From NCBI GenBank assembly GCA_942159475.1, contig OW804094.1:18705067-18769066 (forward strand): 64,000 nucleotides of DNA, written 5' to 3'. Origin of the DNA: Sthenelais limicola. Lineage: Eukaryota > Annelida > Polychaeta > Phyllodocida > Sigalionidae. The notes beneath the pieces were generated by a model, which searched no databases, had not been told where the DNA came from, and worked only from the letters and a program-made list of their open reading frames with translations. This document shows positions 17,641 through 28,486 of the stretch, one piece after another (the first letter of the stretch is position 1; every line of letters begins with the position of its first letter). Position numbers and translations under genes: made by a program.

Positions 17641-18314
17641 TTAAAGGCCTAAATCCACTGTCGCCCAAAAATAATGAGCGATTCTACAAAATTCTAGCAA
17701 TTGTTTAATATCATTTTAATTGAGCGACTTTCATTAAATTGCGGCAACTTAGGACTATAGGATTCGGGATGAGCGACAACATGCAAGTCACCTATCAAAG
17801 TCGGAACCCACTAGTAATTTATGTGTGGCTACATTGTAATGTCGCCAAGCTTTCACATCTGAAATAAGAATATTTTAGTCATACAAACAATTCCAACTAC
17901 TTGGAGATTGAGCGACTTCACAGCTTTCCAGGCTTGTGATTGGTTGAAACAGACCATGTTGCTGGGTGTTATTTCACTGGCTGGAATCCACACACAGTAT
18001 GCAGCACATCAAACCCACTTGGGCGACCTCCTGATGGGCGACTTCAGGTTAATGACCCCCGTGTCGCTCACGTTTTGAGCGACTGGAATCAAAATGTTTA
18101 ATCTAGTTGCTCAAGTTGTGTCACCCATGCAAGTCGCCAAGGTAATTAGAGGTGTCGCCAGAAGAGGCTCTTATTTTGGGAATCCACACAGCAGCCAAAG
18201 TGGGCGACACGACGGGCGACAGAGAGCGACTGAAAACTTGGGCGACTTGGTTGGAAAACATGAGCAACTGATAAGTGACTTGGCCCTGAAGTCGCTGTGT
18301 GATTCCCGGCTTTA
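17641..18314. repeat. Inverted-end element packed with GCGAC words
   Basis: Left end TTAAAGGCCTAAATCCACTG and right end GTGTGATTCCCGGCTTTA are imperfect inverted repeats. Between them GCGAC or its complement GTCGC occurs about 17 times in both orientations (for example 17723, 17908, 18022, 18037, 18203, 18241). ORFs at 18094-18381 (+) and 18121-18366 (-) run through these repeats and are not credible genes. Subterminal arrays of short words are typical transposase-binding sites in non-autonomous DNA transposons. Confidence 0.55.
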
Positions 18315-18466
18315 TCTGGCATGTCTTAAAAGTGAAACTCATGGAAGGAAAAGTAGAGTTGTACACTATAAAAAATATTAAAATTTTTAATTTAGTACTT
18401 CACATATGTCCTCCCGTACCCTCCTTCAGGGTAGAGACCTGTCATCTTTACTTGTAGTATTGAATA

Positions 18467-18682
18467 TGGGTCAGATCTTCAGAAAATATACAATTGGCAA
18501 CACTACACATTTAGTAAATTCTTATAAATCAGAGTGGAAAATGGTCAATATGGTATATCTGAGTATATTTGATATTACCTTAAACAATGTCTTCGTTTGT
18601 AGTGAACTGTATTTCTAATCTCATTTTTGCGTTATTTGTGAAGATTGTTGAAGGTGATTGTACATTTTCTGGCGATTTCACC
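18467..18682 (+). repeat. MITE-A copy 7, mixed ends
   Basis: Left GGGTCAGATCTTC, right GGCGATTTCACCG. Small internal deletions. Confidence 0.8.
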
Positions 18683-18990
18683 GACATACCTTTAATAATA
18701 GATATATCACGCCCGTACTTATTTATATGCCAGAATTCACAACATACCATTACATACCTTTAATAGAAATATCACACCTGTAGAAACATTGTTTTAACAA
18801 CAACATGAAGACATTGTATAGCGGTGACCGGCAGCACTGGCAGCACTGTCCCCCCAGCCATTCTGCTGCTGAGCAACTCCCAGCTGCTGCCTCCTGCTCA
18901 TACATCTGCTCATACATCTGCTCTCCACTGCCTCCTCCTCCTCCTCCTGCTATAGATCCGTCCATTCACAGCGGCAGATACACAAAATAA

Positions 18991-19663
18991 TGTGATGTGT
19001 TCCAGGAAAATCACAAGTCGCAAAATTGATATTTTCCAAAGTTATTTCTTCTCAAGAACACTTGGAATGTTGTCGTTCTTGGGGTTCTGAGCTGTGTTAG
19101 TAGCATGAATGCATGTACCAAATCTGATGTATGTTGAATATATTAATGCATATCTGAGGTTATCCTAAGGAGTATATTTAACTAAATTTACCTATTTTAC
19201 TATAGTGAGTGACCAATAGGATATATCACTAACTTCTTTTCGTGCATACTTGAATGACTTTTGTACACAGAATCGATGAGTTTTATGTACAGAATGACTT
19301 CTGTACACAGAATCAATGAGTTTTATGTACAGAATGACTTTTGTACACAGAATTGATGAGTTTTATGTACAGAATGACTTCTGTACACAGAATCGATGAG
19401 AATCTGACCCATATATTATAGCATCAATCAACTGGACAGAGCAGTAACAGCAGTATACGCAGCAGTAACTAGTAACTGTTCACCCAAAAATATTGCAAAC
19501 TTTTCTTCAAACATAAAAATGTCAAACATAAAATATAGAAATATGTTTTAGATGTCCTTCATGTTTACTATCATTGGAATCGGCTCGATCTCATCTTTTC
19601 AAATATGATGATATCTCAGAATCCATTTTTTACGACTTGTGACATTTCCCTGTGACACATAAT
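18991..19663 (-). repeat. MITE-B copy 3, interrupted
   Basis: Left half 18991-19205, right half from about 19467. The intervening 260 bp contain the 40-bp tandem repeat and a MITE-A terminal fragment (AATCTGACCCATATA). Confidence 0.7.
19249..19400. repeat. 40-bp tandem repeat, about 3.7 copies
   Basis: Unit AGAATGACTTCTGTACACAG followed by AATCAATGAGTTTTATGTAC. Copies differ at single bases (CTG/TTG, AATC/AATT). Lies inside the interrupted MITE-B copy 3. Confidence 0.85.
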
Positions 19664-19706
19664 ACATAGCATCAATCTGCTGGACAGACCAGTAACAGGA
19701 GAAGTA

Positions 19707-19942
19707 TGGGTCAGATTTTCAGAAAATGTACAATTGGCAGCCGTACAAATTTGCTAACTTCTGTTAAATTAGACTGAAAAATTATGAATAACATGTATAT
19801 CAGAGTAACTTTGGCATTGTTTTGATTAACAATGCCTTTTTCATTGTCTTAAACTGTATTTTGAACGTCACTTTTCTCTTAAATTTGGGTTATTTGAGTG
19901 GATTGGTGAAGGTGAATTGTACATTTTCTGAAAATCTGACCC
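19707..19942 (+). repeat. MITE-A copy 8
   Basis: Full length, flanked by GTA on both sides. The right end carries CTGACCCG. Confidence 0.87.
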
Positions 19943-20008
19943 GTATACGCAGTAGCAGCACATTGGGGTGGAGGCGTAGCAGGAGGAATGAAGCACAGGC
20001 AGAAGCAC

Positions 20009-20241
20009 TGGGTGAAATCGCCAGTAAACGTATAATTCATCTTCACCAATCCTCTCAAATAACCCAAATTTACGACAAAAATGGGGTTCAAATACAGTTC
20101 AAAATAACCTAACAGATTGTCTGAATCAACTCAATACCAAATATACTCAGATATAGCTTGTATTTATTATTTCACAGTCACATTTAGTAGAATTTGCTTA
20201 ATGTGTAGATCTGCCGATTGGACATTTCCCGACGATCTGAC
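20009..20241 (-). repeat. MITE-A copy 9, mixed ends
   Basis: Left TGGGTGAAATCGCCAG, right GACGATCTGACGG. Only about 65 bp from copy 8 and in opposite orientation. Confidence 0.8.
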
Positions 20242-20257
20242 GGCAGAAGCAGACATA

Positions 20258-20259
20258 GA

Positions 20260-20301
<42 letters not shown>

Positions 20302-20302
20302 T
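20258..20302. repeat. (GGAGCA)n microsatellite
   Basis: About seven units of the hexamer GGAGCA. It accounts for the Gly/Ala and Pro/Ala runs in the short ORFs here. Confidence 0.9.
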
Positions 20303-20730
20303 GGTAGAATCACAATCATCACACAACACCCACCCACACTACAGCTAAACACTCGGTCCAACTCTCCCACTCTTCTAATTCACTCACCACCACACCACAC
20401 CAACAACATGTTCACCATCAATTATCCTCTTCACCAAGCCTACCACCACTGAATACTCTGATTCAGTCTGATACTACGCAACGGATTCAGGAGATACGTA
20501 TATATTGAGGAGGAGCAGGAGGAGGAGAGAGATGTAGTCGGTGAAGAATTGCAATGCTGGACCATGGAGGAGTAGTTATAGGAATACATTATAGGAGAGA
20601 GAGAGGGAAACCAGTCGCGGTGCAGTCCCAACCAGCCACAGCCTGCTGGGCTGTGTGTCTGTCAGTTTGTCAACCTTCTCTGTCACATCAGCTGTCACAT
20701 CAGCTGTCACTATAGGTGAGGGTTAACATA

Positions 20731-21060
20731 TGTGATATATGTTCCAGGAGAATGTGTCACAAATCGCAAAATTGATATTTTTCAATGTGTTTTATTTGTA
20801 AGATGTCTTTGTGGGAATGTGTTTATTTTTGGGGTGCTTAACGCTGTCCGTAGCGTGGATTTATGTACCAAATTTCAAGACGGTGTATCAGATATATTCT
20901 TAGATTTCTAAGCTCACCCTATGGAATATATTTAGCTACTTTACTAGTAATTGACCACCGAGATATACTGCAAACCATTCTTTCAAAAATAAAAAATATC
21001 AAATATAAAAAGATATAGACTTAAGGCATAGAAATACTTATTAGATGTCCTAGTGACATC
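20731..21060 (-). repeat. MITE-B copy 4, right end lost
   Basis: Left end TGTGATATATGTTCCAGG. The body runs to TTAGATGTCCTAGTG, then unrelated sequence. Confidence 0.75.
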
Positions 21061-21209
21061 AATATCTTTTTCTTAAAGAATGATACAAAACACAAACATA
21101 CATACTTTTACAGGAATTACTACTCATGTAATAAACATCTTTAGGAAATTGGTTTTGGTGTGACTTCATTTTTACTCTATTTTTTACTACATATATTTAT
21201 TGGTATATA

Positions 21210-21608
21210 TGTGATGTGTTTCAGGAAAATGAGTCATAAGTCGCAAAATTGATATTTTTCAAAGTGCTTTATTTATAAGATGTCTTTGTTGGAATATTCT
21301 GACATTTGGGGTACTTAATGCTGCTAGTAATATTAATACATGTACGATATTCCAAGGCAATGTAATGAATACATCTATGCATTTCTAAGGTCGTCTTATG
21401 GAGTATATTTAGGTACTTTATTAGTAATTATCCACCCAAAAATATCATTAACTTTTTTTTTCAAAAATAAAGATATCAAACTTATAATATAGAAATACTA
21501 CTTAGATGTCCTAGATGTTTACTACCATTAGAATCGGCTTGAGCTCATCTATTCAAATATGATGGTATCTTAAAGTCCATTTTTTGCGACTTATGACTCA
21601 CTTCCTAC
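21210..21608 (-). repeat. MITE-B copy 5, right tip replaced by MITE-A
   Basis: Runs to GACTTATGACTCACTTCCT, where MITE-A copy 10 begins. The last 15 or so bases are missing. Confidence 0.82.
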
Positions 21609-21844
21609 TGGGTGAGATTTTCAGAAAATGTACAATTCACCTTCACCAATCCTCTCAAATAATCAAATTCAAGACAGAAATGAGGCGCAGAACACAGTTT
21701 AACCTAACCAAACAGATTGTTTTAGTCAGGGTGATACTAAATATACTCATATATAATTAGTATTGACCATTTTTTAGCCCGATTTTCAAGGATTTGCTAA
21801 ATATGCAGTGCTGGGGATTGTACATTTTCTGACGATCTGACCCA
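21609..21844 (-). repeat. MITE-A copy 10
   Basis: Left end TGGGTGAGATTTTCAG is a chimera of the two terminal types. Right end GACGATCTGACCCA. Confidence 0.85.
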
Positions 21845-21846
21845 TA

Positions 21847-21925
21847 TGTGATATATGACGATCTGACCCATATGCCTCAGGAAAATGAGTCCCAAGTCAC
21901 AAAAAATAGATTTTGAGATAAAGTG
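21847..21925 (+). repeat. MITE-B fragment carrying a MITE-A tip
   Basis: TGTGATATATGACGATCTGACCCATATG, then CCTCAGGAAAATGAGTC. A MITE-A right tip is duplicated inside the MITE-B left end. Confidence 0.5.
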
Positions 21926-22238
21926 TATCACTACCGAATCACTGGTTTAACATTAAATTATTATCTGAGTTATTATTCATGAAACACGATTCCTATAATA
22001 TTTCAATCCAAATAATCACTGAAAAGGGAAAATCAAGCGAGCACTAAAAGCTGTAGTTTACACTTAAACATTTCCCAAGCTTTCCCGAGCTTTCTGTCAA
22101 TACCCATAACGATATTGGCTTCATTTGCAAACAATTTCACATTATTGATATGTGAATTACCATTATTACTTGGCACTAAGTTGGAATTGGCATAGCAGGA
22201 GCGGTCACCGTCCCATTCATTGCTAACTGCTGTGTCAG

Positions 22239-22703
22239 TTAAGGTGAGATTCCATTGGATCACTCTTTTGGCCCGCTCATGGTCCGCTCTTTTTATTTTC
22301 CCAAGCGCCTAACAAGTGGAGACAGAGCGAAATCAGAGCGGTCCAATGGAATTGGTGACCGCGCTTCCTATCCGCTTTTTAAAAAATCCTATTTGCGCTT
22401 CTTTAGAAGAGCGCAGGGTGTTCGCTAATGTCTGATGTGTTTGATTTGAGCACAGCAAAGTGCAATTCTTTCCATGTCTTTTAGTAGCGGCCTAATGGCA
22501 CAGTGAGAGCGAACCAACGCGCTTGCTACTGATTTCATAAGGAAACAAGCGCACCAGTAGAATCGCTCTGCGCTTGTCTTGTGCTAAAAATATTAGCAGA
22601 TGAAGAGTGAATGAAAAGCACACCATAAAGAAGCGAAGCAAGAGCGAACAATGAGCAAGATATGGGCGCAGATACATGTGATCCAGTGGAATCGCAGCTT
22701 TAG
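22239..22703. repeat. Inverted-end element rich in AGCG/CGCT words
   Basis: Left AAGGTGAGATTCCATTGGAT and right ATCCAGTGGAATCGCAGCTT form imperfect terminal inverted repeats. AGCG, GCGC or CGCT words recur about 15 times between them in both orientations. It has the same architecture as 17641-18314 but a different word. Confidence 0.5.
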
Positions 22704-23049
22704 CCTTATAGGCCAGCAGTCCAAGACAAAATAATTGTTAATTTGTTAATTTTTTTCCCCAAAACTGGATCTTTGTTCAATTTGTCAACAAATTCTTTTC
22801 CTCAGAGCGGATAACATCACGATTAGATTTGCTCCTTTCTCCTCATCTCTGTTTTGAAAGCTGTTTCTTCACCTTATTGTCCTAGAAATTGACTAAAAAG
22901 ACCGTTACTGTTTTATATAATTCGAAAATTCTCTTTATCCTTCCTTAGAAGGCTAATACAATATTTTGCTATACCTATCTAGCCGTGAATATTGCTAAAG
23001 TCAGCATAAAGCTTCTTCAAGATTTCTTATCATTCTTTAGTTGCCGAAT

Positions 23050-23396
23050 TGTTATGTGTTACAGGAAAATGAGTCACAAGTCGCAAAAAATGGATAGTAA
23101 TAACAATATGACAGAATAATACTCATTTCTATATTCTAAGTTTGATATCTTATTTTTGAAAAAAGCTGGGTAGACAAAGTACAGTAGGTAAATCTTCTCT
23201 ATAAGATGAGCTTGGAAATGCAAGAATGTATTTGATACAGAATCTTGAAATTGTGTACATGTATTCATACATCCTCAACCACTAGATACTCAAAGGATAA
23301 AAACATTCCAACAAAGAGATCCTGTGAATAAATCACTTTGAAAAATATCAATCTTGCAACTTGCGACTTGCGACTCATTTTCCTGAAACACATCAT
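23050..23396 (+). repeat. MITE-B copy 7, internally deleted
   Basis: Both terminal repeats are present (GTTATGTGTTACAGG and TCCTGAAACACATCAT). About 60 bp are missing after the left end. Lies 370 bp upstream of the first SOCS-box gene. Confidence 0.82.
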
Positions 23397-23440
23397 ACAT
23401 GTATGAATAATCTAATTTTACCACAACATATCATCCCCCA

Positions 23441-23458
23441 CTTATTGCTGTTTTTCAG
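23441..23458 (+). promoter_or_regulatory. Candidate 3' splice site upstream of SOCS-box gene
   Basis: CTTATTGCTGTTTTTCAG is a good pyrimidine tract plus AG, about 306 bp before the ATG. It could join an upstream untranslated exon. No donor was identified. Confidence 0.3.
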
Positions 23459-23764
23459 GAAGTGCAGTGAAGTAAAAAGGCGTCTATGACTACATCCAGA
23501 AATGTTTAGGAATTTTTACTGGAAGCTTCTGACGACATCTTCATGGATGAAGGAATGCTGAACTTGTGGCTATTATCGCTCAGGCTGCTACAGATTACAA
23601 AGCACAGCAGCTAAACTGGTTTAAAATAAGAGATGAAGAGGAGGTTAGAATGAGCCAACTATCGCCCTGTACTCCTCCTGCAACAGTGGCTACAATAAAA
23701 ATCTACCCCAGGCAATAACTATTTCAAGGTCACATTCAGGTTAGGACTATTATAGGTTTTGATC

Positions 23765-25015
23765 ATGGGTTCTGGTGGCAGCCGGAGAAACTCCACGGAA
23801 CCTCCGGAGCTGCCCGAGGCTGAGACGAGTGATGCAACCAATGCATGGGCCCAGGTCTATTCCACCACCCTCGCCTCTTGGAAGTATTCAGCTGTGTTGT
23901 GGGGCTTTGACCCCAGGATTGACTATACATACAATGTTAAGGCTCGATTACAGCCATGGTGCACAAATGGGAGATACTTCTCTCTCCGGCATGACACCGC
24001 GGAAGAGATCATGGAACGACCCTTCTTCTTGCTGACAATCACCGAAGGATGTTTCCATCAGGATACACATATTAGACTGCCCTGTGCTTACCAACAGAGA
24101 CTGCACACCGAGCCTGAGCCTTCAGGACATTATCTCAAGTCAGCACAAGTGGTTGGGTACAGAGATGGAATTGCAATCATCCAGATCAACTGCTCGGATG
24201 CAGTGATGGAGTTTCTGGTGGTGCATATGAAGACTGGGGTGGTGACGGGCATGTACAAGGAAGAAGCCACATCCAGACACTACCTCTGTGACTGTATCAT
24301 CAGCCCTGATCTGTCTTCATTTATCGTCAAGCCTAATGCTATGTATGTGCTTAACTTCTGCAGAGGGGAATACAAAAACATCATGAAGCTTATATCTTGT
24401 AAAGGTGATCAATGTCCGGTTATACGTACTATGTTTGAAGGAACGGCAGTGCGGCCTTTCATTGCCTTCGATCCAAGGTACAAATCGCGACGAGTTGCAA
24501 TTGCAAACTATCTGAAAAATGGAATGGATATTATGTGTACTTATGATCTCGAGGACGATGTAGTGATAACAGAAAGTGACCCAAGTCACTATCAGACAAC
24601 CCATAACATTGTATTCAGTCCAGATGGAATCTACATAGCTTCTCTAATTCTGGGCAGATCAGTCAAAGATGGCCTCTTCAACTTTCCACGAGTACTTGTA
24701 TACTCCAGTACGGATCTGAAGGTACTGCATGTGCTACGTACACAGTACCTGGCGGAAGTACCCACGCTCTCCCCTGCTGCCCTCTTTCCTTTGTTTTCAG
24801 AAACAGGGACGCACCTAGCGGTTGCTTTTGGCGAACAGGGGACGTTCTACCAACAGGTGTCAGGAGTGAGGGTGTTCAAGGTTCCCGTGCTCCTTGATCT
24901 GCAAAGTCTGTGTCGACTTGTGCTTCGACAGTATTTTGATGCCCAAGATGTACAGCGACTCCCTCTGCCGACCAAACTAAAAGCTTATTTAAGATTTCAA
25001 CCGAGCTATGGATAA
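23765..25015 (+). CDS. SOCS-box protein with degenerate propeller-like body (paralogue 1)
   Basis: 416 codons, single open exon. The first ATG of the frame is at 23765 (MGSGGSRR); the open frame extends only two non-ATG codons upstream. Gly-2 with Ser at the fifth following place fits an N-myristoylation signal. The body has WD-like strands such as CIISPDLSSFIVKP, IAFDPRY, IVFSPDGIYIASL and LFPLFSETGTHLAVAF. The last 41 residues are a SOCS box: BC-box LQSLCRLVL (L-x3-C-x3-hydrophobic) and Cul5-box LPLPTKLKAYL. Known SOCS-box proteins recruit Elongin B/C and Cullin-5 to ubiquitinate a bound target, so the body would be the substrate receptor. The paralogue is at 57122. The target is unknown. 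Confidence 0.85.
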   Translation: MGSGGSRRNSTEPPELPEAETSDATNAWAQVYSTTLASWKYSAVLWGFDPRIDYTYNVKARLQPWCTNGRYFSLRHDTAEEIMERPFFLLTITEGCFHQDTHIRLPCAYQQRLHTEPEPSGHYLKSAQVVGYRDGIAIIQINCSDAVMEFLVVHMKTGVVTGMYKEEATSRHYLCDCIISPDLSSFIVKPNAMYVLNFCRGEYKNIMKLISCKGDQCPVIRTMFEGTAVRPFIAFDPRYKSRRVAIANYLKNGMDIMCTYDLEDDVVITESDPSHYQTTHNIVFSPDGIYIASLILGRSVKDGLFNFPRVLVYSSTDLKVLHVLRTQYLAEVPTLSPAALFPLFSETGTHLAVAFGEQGTFYQQVSGVRVFKVPVLLDLQSLCRLVLRQYFDAQDVQRLPLPTKLKAYLRFQPSYG

Positions 25016-26360
25016 TGGTGATGATGATGATGGAGGAGGTTATATTTAGTTGAGAGAAAGTGGTTGAAGACAAGAAAGAAGAAAAGAAAAGAATGGAGAA
25101 GAAGAAGGAGAAGAAGGAGATCCTTAATGAATGTCAGGAGTGTTGAAGTTGCATAATTTTAGTTAACACTTTGCTAGAACAAATGTTTTGTTCCTTAAGC
25201 ATCTCATACTCCTTTTTGGAGACAGCATTTTACGTTTGGAGTTGATATTGATTGATTAAGACTTGTTGGAGGAAATACCTGGTTATATGCTACCGCAATC
25301 TCTCCTCTTTCTTAAATAAGTTATACTCTGGTATTATGAGAACATGTTTTCCTAGGTAGCACTAGCAAATCAGAAATGGCGTTAATTCCATTCTTTCATT
25401 TGCCAATCGTTGGTTCGCATTTATGACAAAGCAAGTATTATATTCATTTCAGTATTTATACCTAAATTGATTTCTCGTGTGATAATCAGGAATTAAACAG
25501 GGTGAGCTGAACCTTTTAAGTATTTATTCTAAACATGTTATAATTGACCTATTGTTTAGAGAATGAACTGCATCAATGAAAGATTGGAGAGTGAGAACGA
25601 TAGAGCAATTGTCATATAGTCAGATATAGGTATAGATGTATAAACCTATTAAAGATTTAAAGAATGTTATGCTATTTGCCAAAGATCTCACGATGAAATG
25701 TATCCATCATTATTAATATAGACACTTTACCTAATATATATTATGAGCTAAGAGACGAAATCCCAAAGTATTTTTACTAACTGTTATGTACGTCAAGACT
25801 TAGCTTATTCAAATGAGCAAAAATGGAGACAAATGGACCGCAAGCAAAGGAGGTGCCGAGAAGGCGAAATCCTTAGAGTAATAGGGTGTTTTAGCACATT
25901 ACCGTAAGGCTATACAGCGTATTCATATGCGTGTTATTACATTATTGTGCAATATGATTTATTTCAATGGTATTCAGTTAACCTCTTGTTGACTCTGACT
26001 GCTTCAATTAATTAAGTCTAGTCACACATATATGGTGACAAATTTTGTTCTCATAATTATTGTTTTGTTTTTGAATGTTGCTATTGTGACAATGCCAAGT
26101 CTCTTGCAGGATTAGTCATATATGGATAGAGTGATATCAAAATATGTATCGCAACTTTACATCCTAGATTGTCACATCCTGTAAAGTGACGTCATACAAA
26201 AGCTACTACATCGTAAATGTGTTGCAAACTGCACAAAGGTTAGTGAGTAAATTCTTCTTTCTAGTTTGAAGGTGTTGATGAGGCGATTCTTGAGGTGGTC
26301 ACATGACCTATTTTTCTGTGACGTCACGTTTGTCTAGAAGCAGATGACATGTGGCTACAG
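25016..26360. other. 3' flank of SOCS-box gene, no second gene seen
   Basis: A short GAT/GAA-rich stretch (25017-25120) follows the stop. The rest is AT-rich, with only short ORFs and no MITE. A clear AATAAA near the stop was not seen. Part of this is presumably 3' untranslated region. Confidence 0.5.
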
Positions 26361-26361
26361 T

Positions 26362-26466
26362 TGAATTGAATTCAATTAAAAAATTCTTTATCGCTGATGT
26401 TATTACAAGGGTGTATCACCTCTGACATAGACAATGATGCCAGATCTTCCTGTGATTGCCATCTTA
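26362..26466 (+). repeat. Dispersed repeat L, copy 1
   Basis: GAATTGAATTCAATT, then AAATTCTTTATCGCTGATGT and CCAGATCTTCCTGTGATTGCC. Diverged match to 62711-62823 over about 105 bp. SINE-like or an untranslated tail; not classified. Confidence 0.55.
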
Positions 26467-26658
26467 TATAGAACTTTGAGAACTTGTACTGCGTACGGTA
26501 AAGTGCTACAACACCAATAACTGCTGAGAAATTAGCCAAAGATACTTCAGTTCAAGGCTGATGATAGACGACTTGACAGCTACAATTGATGTGCTAACAA
26601 TCACACAAAAGTGTCTAGCTTAAAAAGTGATTTCAGCAGAGGGAGCACCCATAATAGC

Positions 26659-26861
26659 GAGGTTCAGCAAGCCTAAAATATACGTAAACGTATCCGTATC
26701 TCTGATATACAAATATGCGTTAAAAGGAAGAAAAAGGTTTAGCAAAACATGATGGGTAAACGTAACGCAATCTCACAATCTATTTTTTATACATAAAAAT
26801 GCGACGTAGTTCACAAAAAAGATATGGATACGGTTACGTAATTGAGATTGCAGAAACTCTC
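26659..26861. repeat. MITE-I copy 1
   Basis: Ends GAGGTTCAGCAAGCC and an imperfect inverse. Subterminal ACGTAAACGTATCCGTATC is inverted near the other end (GATACGGTTACGT). Second copy at 43549-43787. Confidence 0.65.
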
Positions 26862-27093
26862 TATTATTGTTACCATATTCTGTGCTAAGCTGATTAAAAC
26901 AGAACATAATTATACTGCAGAGTATTCTTGTACTACACAATGTATATCTTGTGAATGGCAAAATGTTTCTAGGTGGTTCCTGGAGATGATATTCCGACCA
27001 CCAATTTTAAAACACTGTATCAACTGGCCCAATCTCATGGGGATATTTTAGTGGTATACTGTTGTATTATTATTTGTCCAAGATTCAGGCTTA

Positions 27094-27439
27094 AGGGTCA
27101 GATTTTTTAGAAAATGTACAATTTGCCTTCACCAATCCTCTCAAATAACTCACATTTAAGACAAAAATGAGCTTTAAAAGGCAGTTTAGCACAACAGAAC
27201 TGATACTTTAAGTCAAAGGCGATGCCAAATATACTCAAATATTTCTGATATTCATAATCTTTCAGCCTCATTTAGCAGAACTCCCTAAATGTGTAGAGCT
27301 GCCAATCGTACATTTTCTGTACAATTGTATCCCTTTCATTGGGTTAAACTGTATTTTGAACGTCACCTTTCACTTAAATTTGGGTTATTTGAAAGGATTG
27401 GTGAAGGTGAATTGTACATTTTCTGACAATCTGACCCAT
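27094..27439. repeat. MITE-A copies 11 and 12, head-to-head dimer
   Basis: A reversed MITE-A (27094-about 27321) loses its right tip at CATTTTCTGTACAATTG. It is joined to the right half of a + copy ending CTGACCCA at 27439. Confidence 0.75.
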
Positions 27440-27670
27440 TTTGTAATCTGGGGTGGAATGAAATTGGGCCAGTTGACTATGATTATATTGTTATTAAAGT
27501 TTGCATCCGGACCAATTTTCAAGATAGTTTCCATTTGGCATGAGGGTCCTTTCCATACAATGGTAGAACCGATACTTGAAATCTACCTTTAATTTCTATT
27601 TAGTCAGGTTACTTAGTCAAGCATCTGAAATACGTTCAATGATTTTATAATCAAACACTGTGAATGGACT

Positions 27671-27876
27671 AAGACCCTGCCCACACACAGCCGATTTGCT
27701 CCGCGATTGCCCCCCAATTTGGGTCTCCCGATGAATCCTATGATCTCATTTTAATTCCTGGTTTATGTTTTTGAAATACAATCAACCAGGATTTGAAATG
27801 AATTCATAGGATTCATCGGGAGACCCTAATCGGGAGGCAATCGGGGGGCAAATCGGCTGTGTGTGGGCAGGGTTTT
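27671..27876. repeat. Fold-back element with arms of about 90 bp
   Basis: Left arm starts AAGACCCTGCCCACACACAG and right arm ends CTGTGTGTGGGCAGGGTTTT. The arms stay complementary through GGGTCTCCCGATGAATCC to a spacer of about 20-25 bp. No ORF. Confidence 0.88.
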
Positions 27877-27979
27877 AAACATCGTGCATTGCAAAATGAG
27901 TTCACAAGGAATGTATGGGTCGTGTTATCATAATATGTACAATCGGGAGGTTTTGATTATCAATTAAATTTCCCCCAAT

Positions 27980-28347
27980 TGTGATGCGTTACAGGAAAAT
28001 GAATCATGAGTCGCCGAAAAATGGATTTTGAGATATCATCATATTTGAAAAGATGATATCAAGCCGATTCTAATGATAGTAAACAGTAGGACATCTAATA
28101 AGTACTTCTATATTTTAAGTTTGATACTGTTACTTTTGAAAAAAAAGTTTGCAATATTTCTGGGTGGGCAATCCCCATTAAAATAACTAAATATACTCCA
28201 TAGGATGACCTTCAAAACACAAGGCTGTATTTAATACAATGTCCTGCAAATGGATTTGCTAAACCCTCCAAAAATCAGAACATTCCCATAAAGAGATCTT
28301 GGAAAAATATAATTTTTGCGATTTATGACTCATTTTCCTGTAACGCA
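27980..28347 (+). repeat. MITE-B copy 8
   Basis: TGTGATGCGTTACAGG to CCTGTAACGCA. The right tip is cut off by the adjoining partial MITE-A. Base changes in the two ends are matched (GCGTTACAG/CTGTAACGC). Confidence 0.82.
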
Positions 28348-28349
28348 GA

Positions 28350-28486
28350 TTCAAACAGATTGTTTGAATCAAGGCAATACTAAATATATTCAGATATACT
28401 TAGTGTTGACGATTTTCGGTCTAATTCAGCAGAATTTACCAACTGTGTTGATCTGCCAATTGTACATTTTCTGAAAATCCGACCCA
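28350..28486 (-). repeat. MITE-A copy 13, right half
   Basis: From the middle (CAAACAGATTGTTTGAATCA) to GAAAATCCGACCCA. A degenerate left tip may survive at 27924-27950 on the far side of MITE-B copy 8. Confidence 0.75.

Noticed and set aside
18094..18381. 95-codon ORF as a gene
   Set aside because: Runs through the GCGAC word array, with an equally long ORF on the opposite strand.
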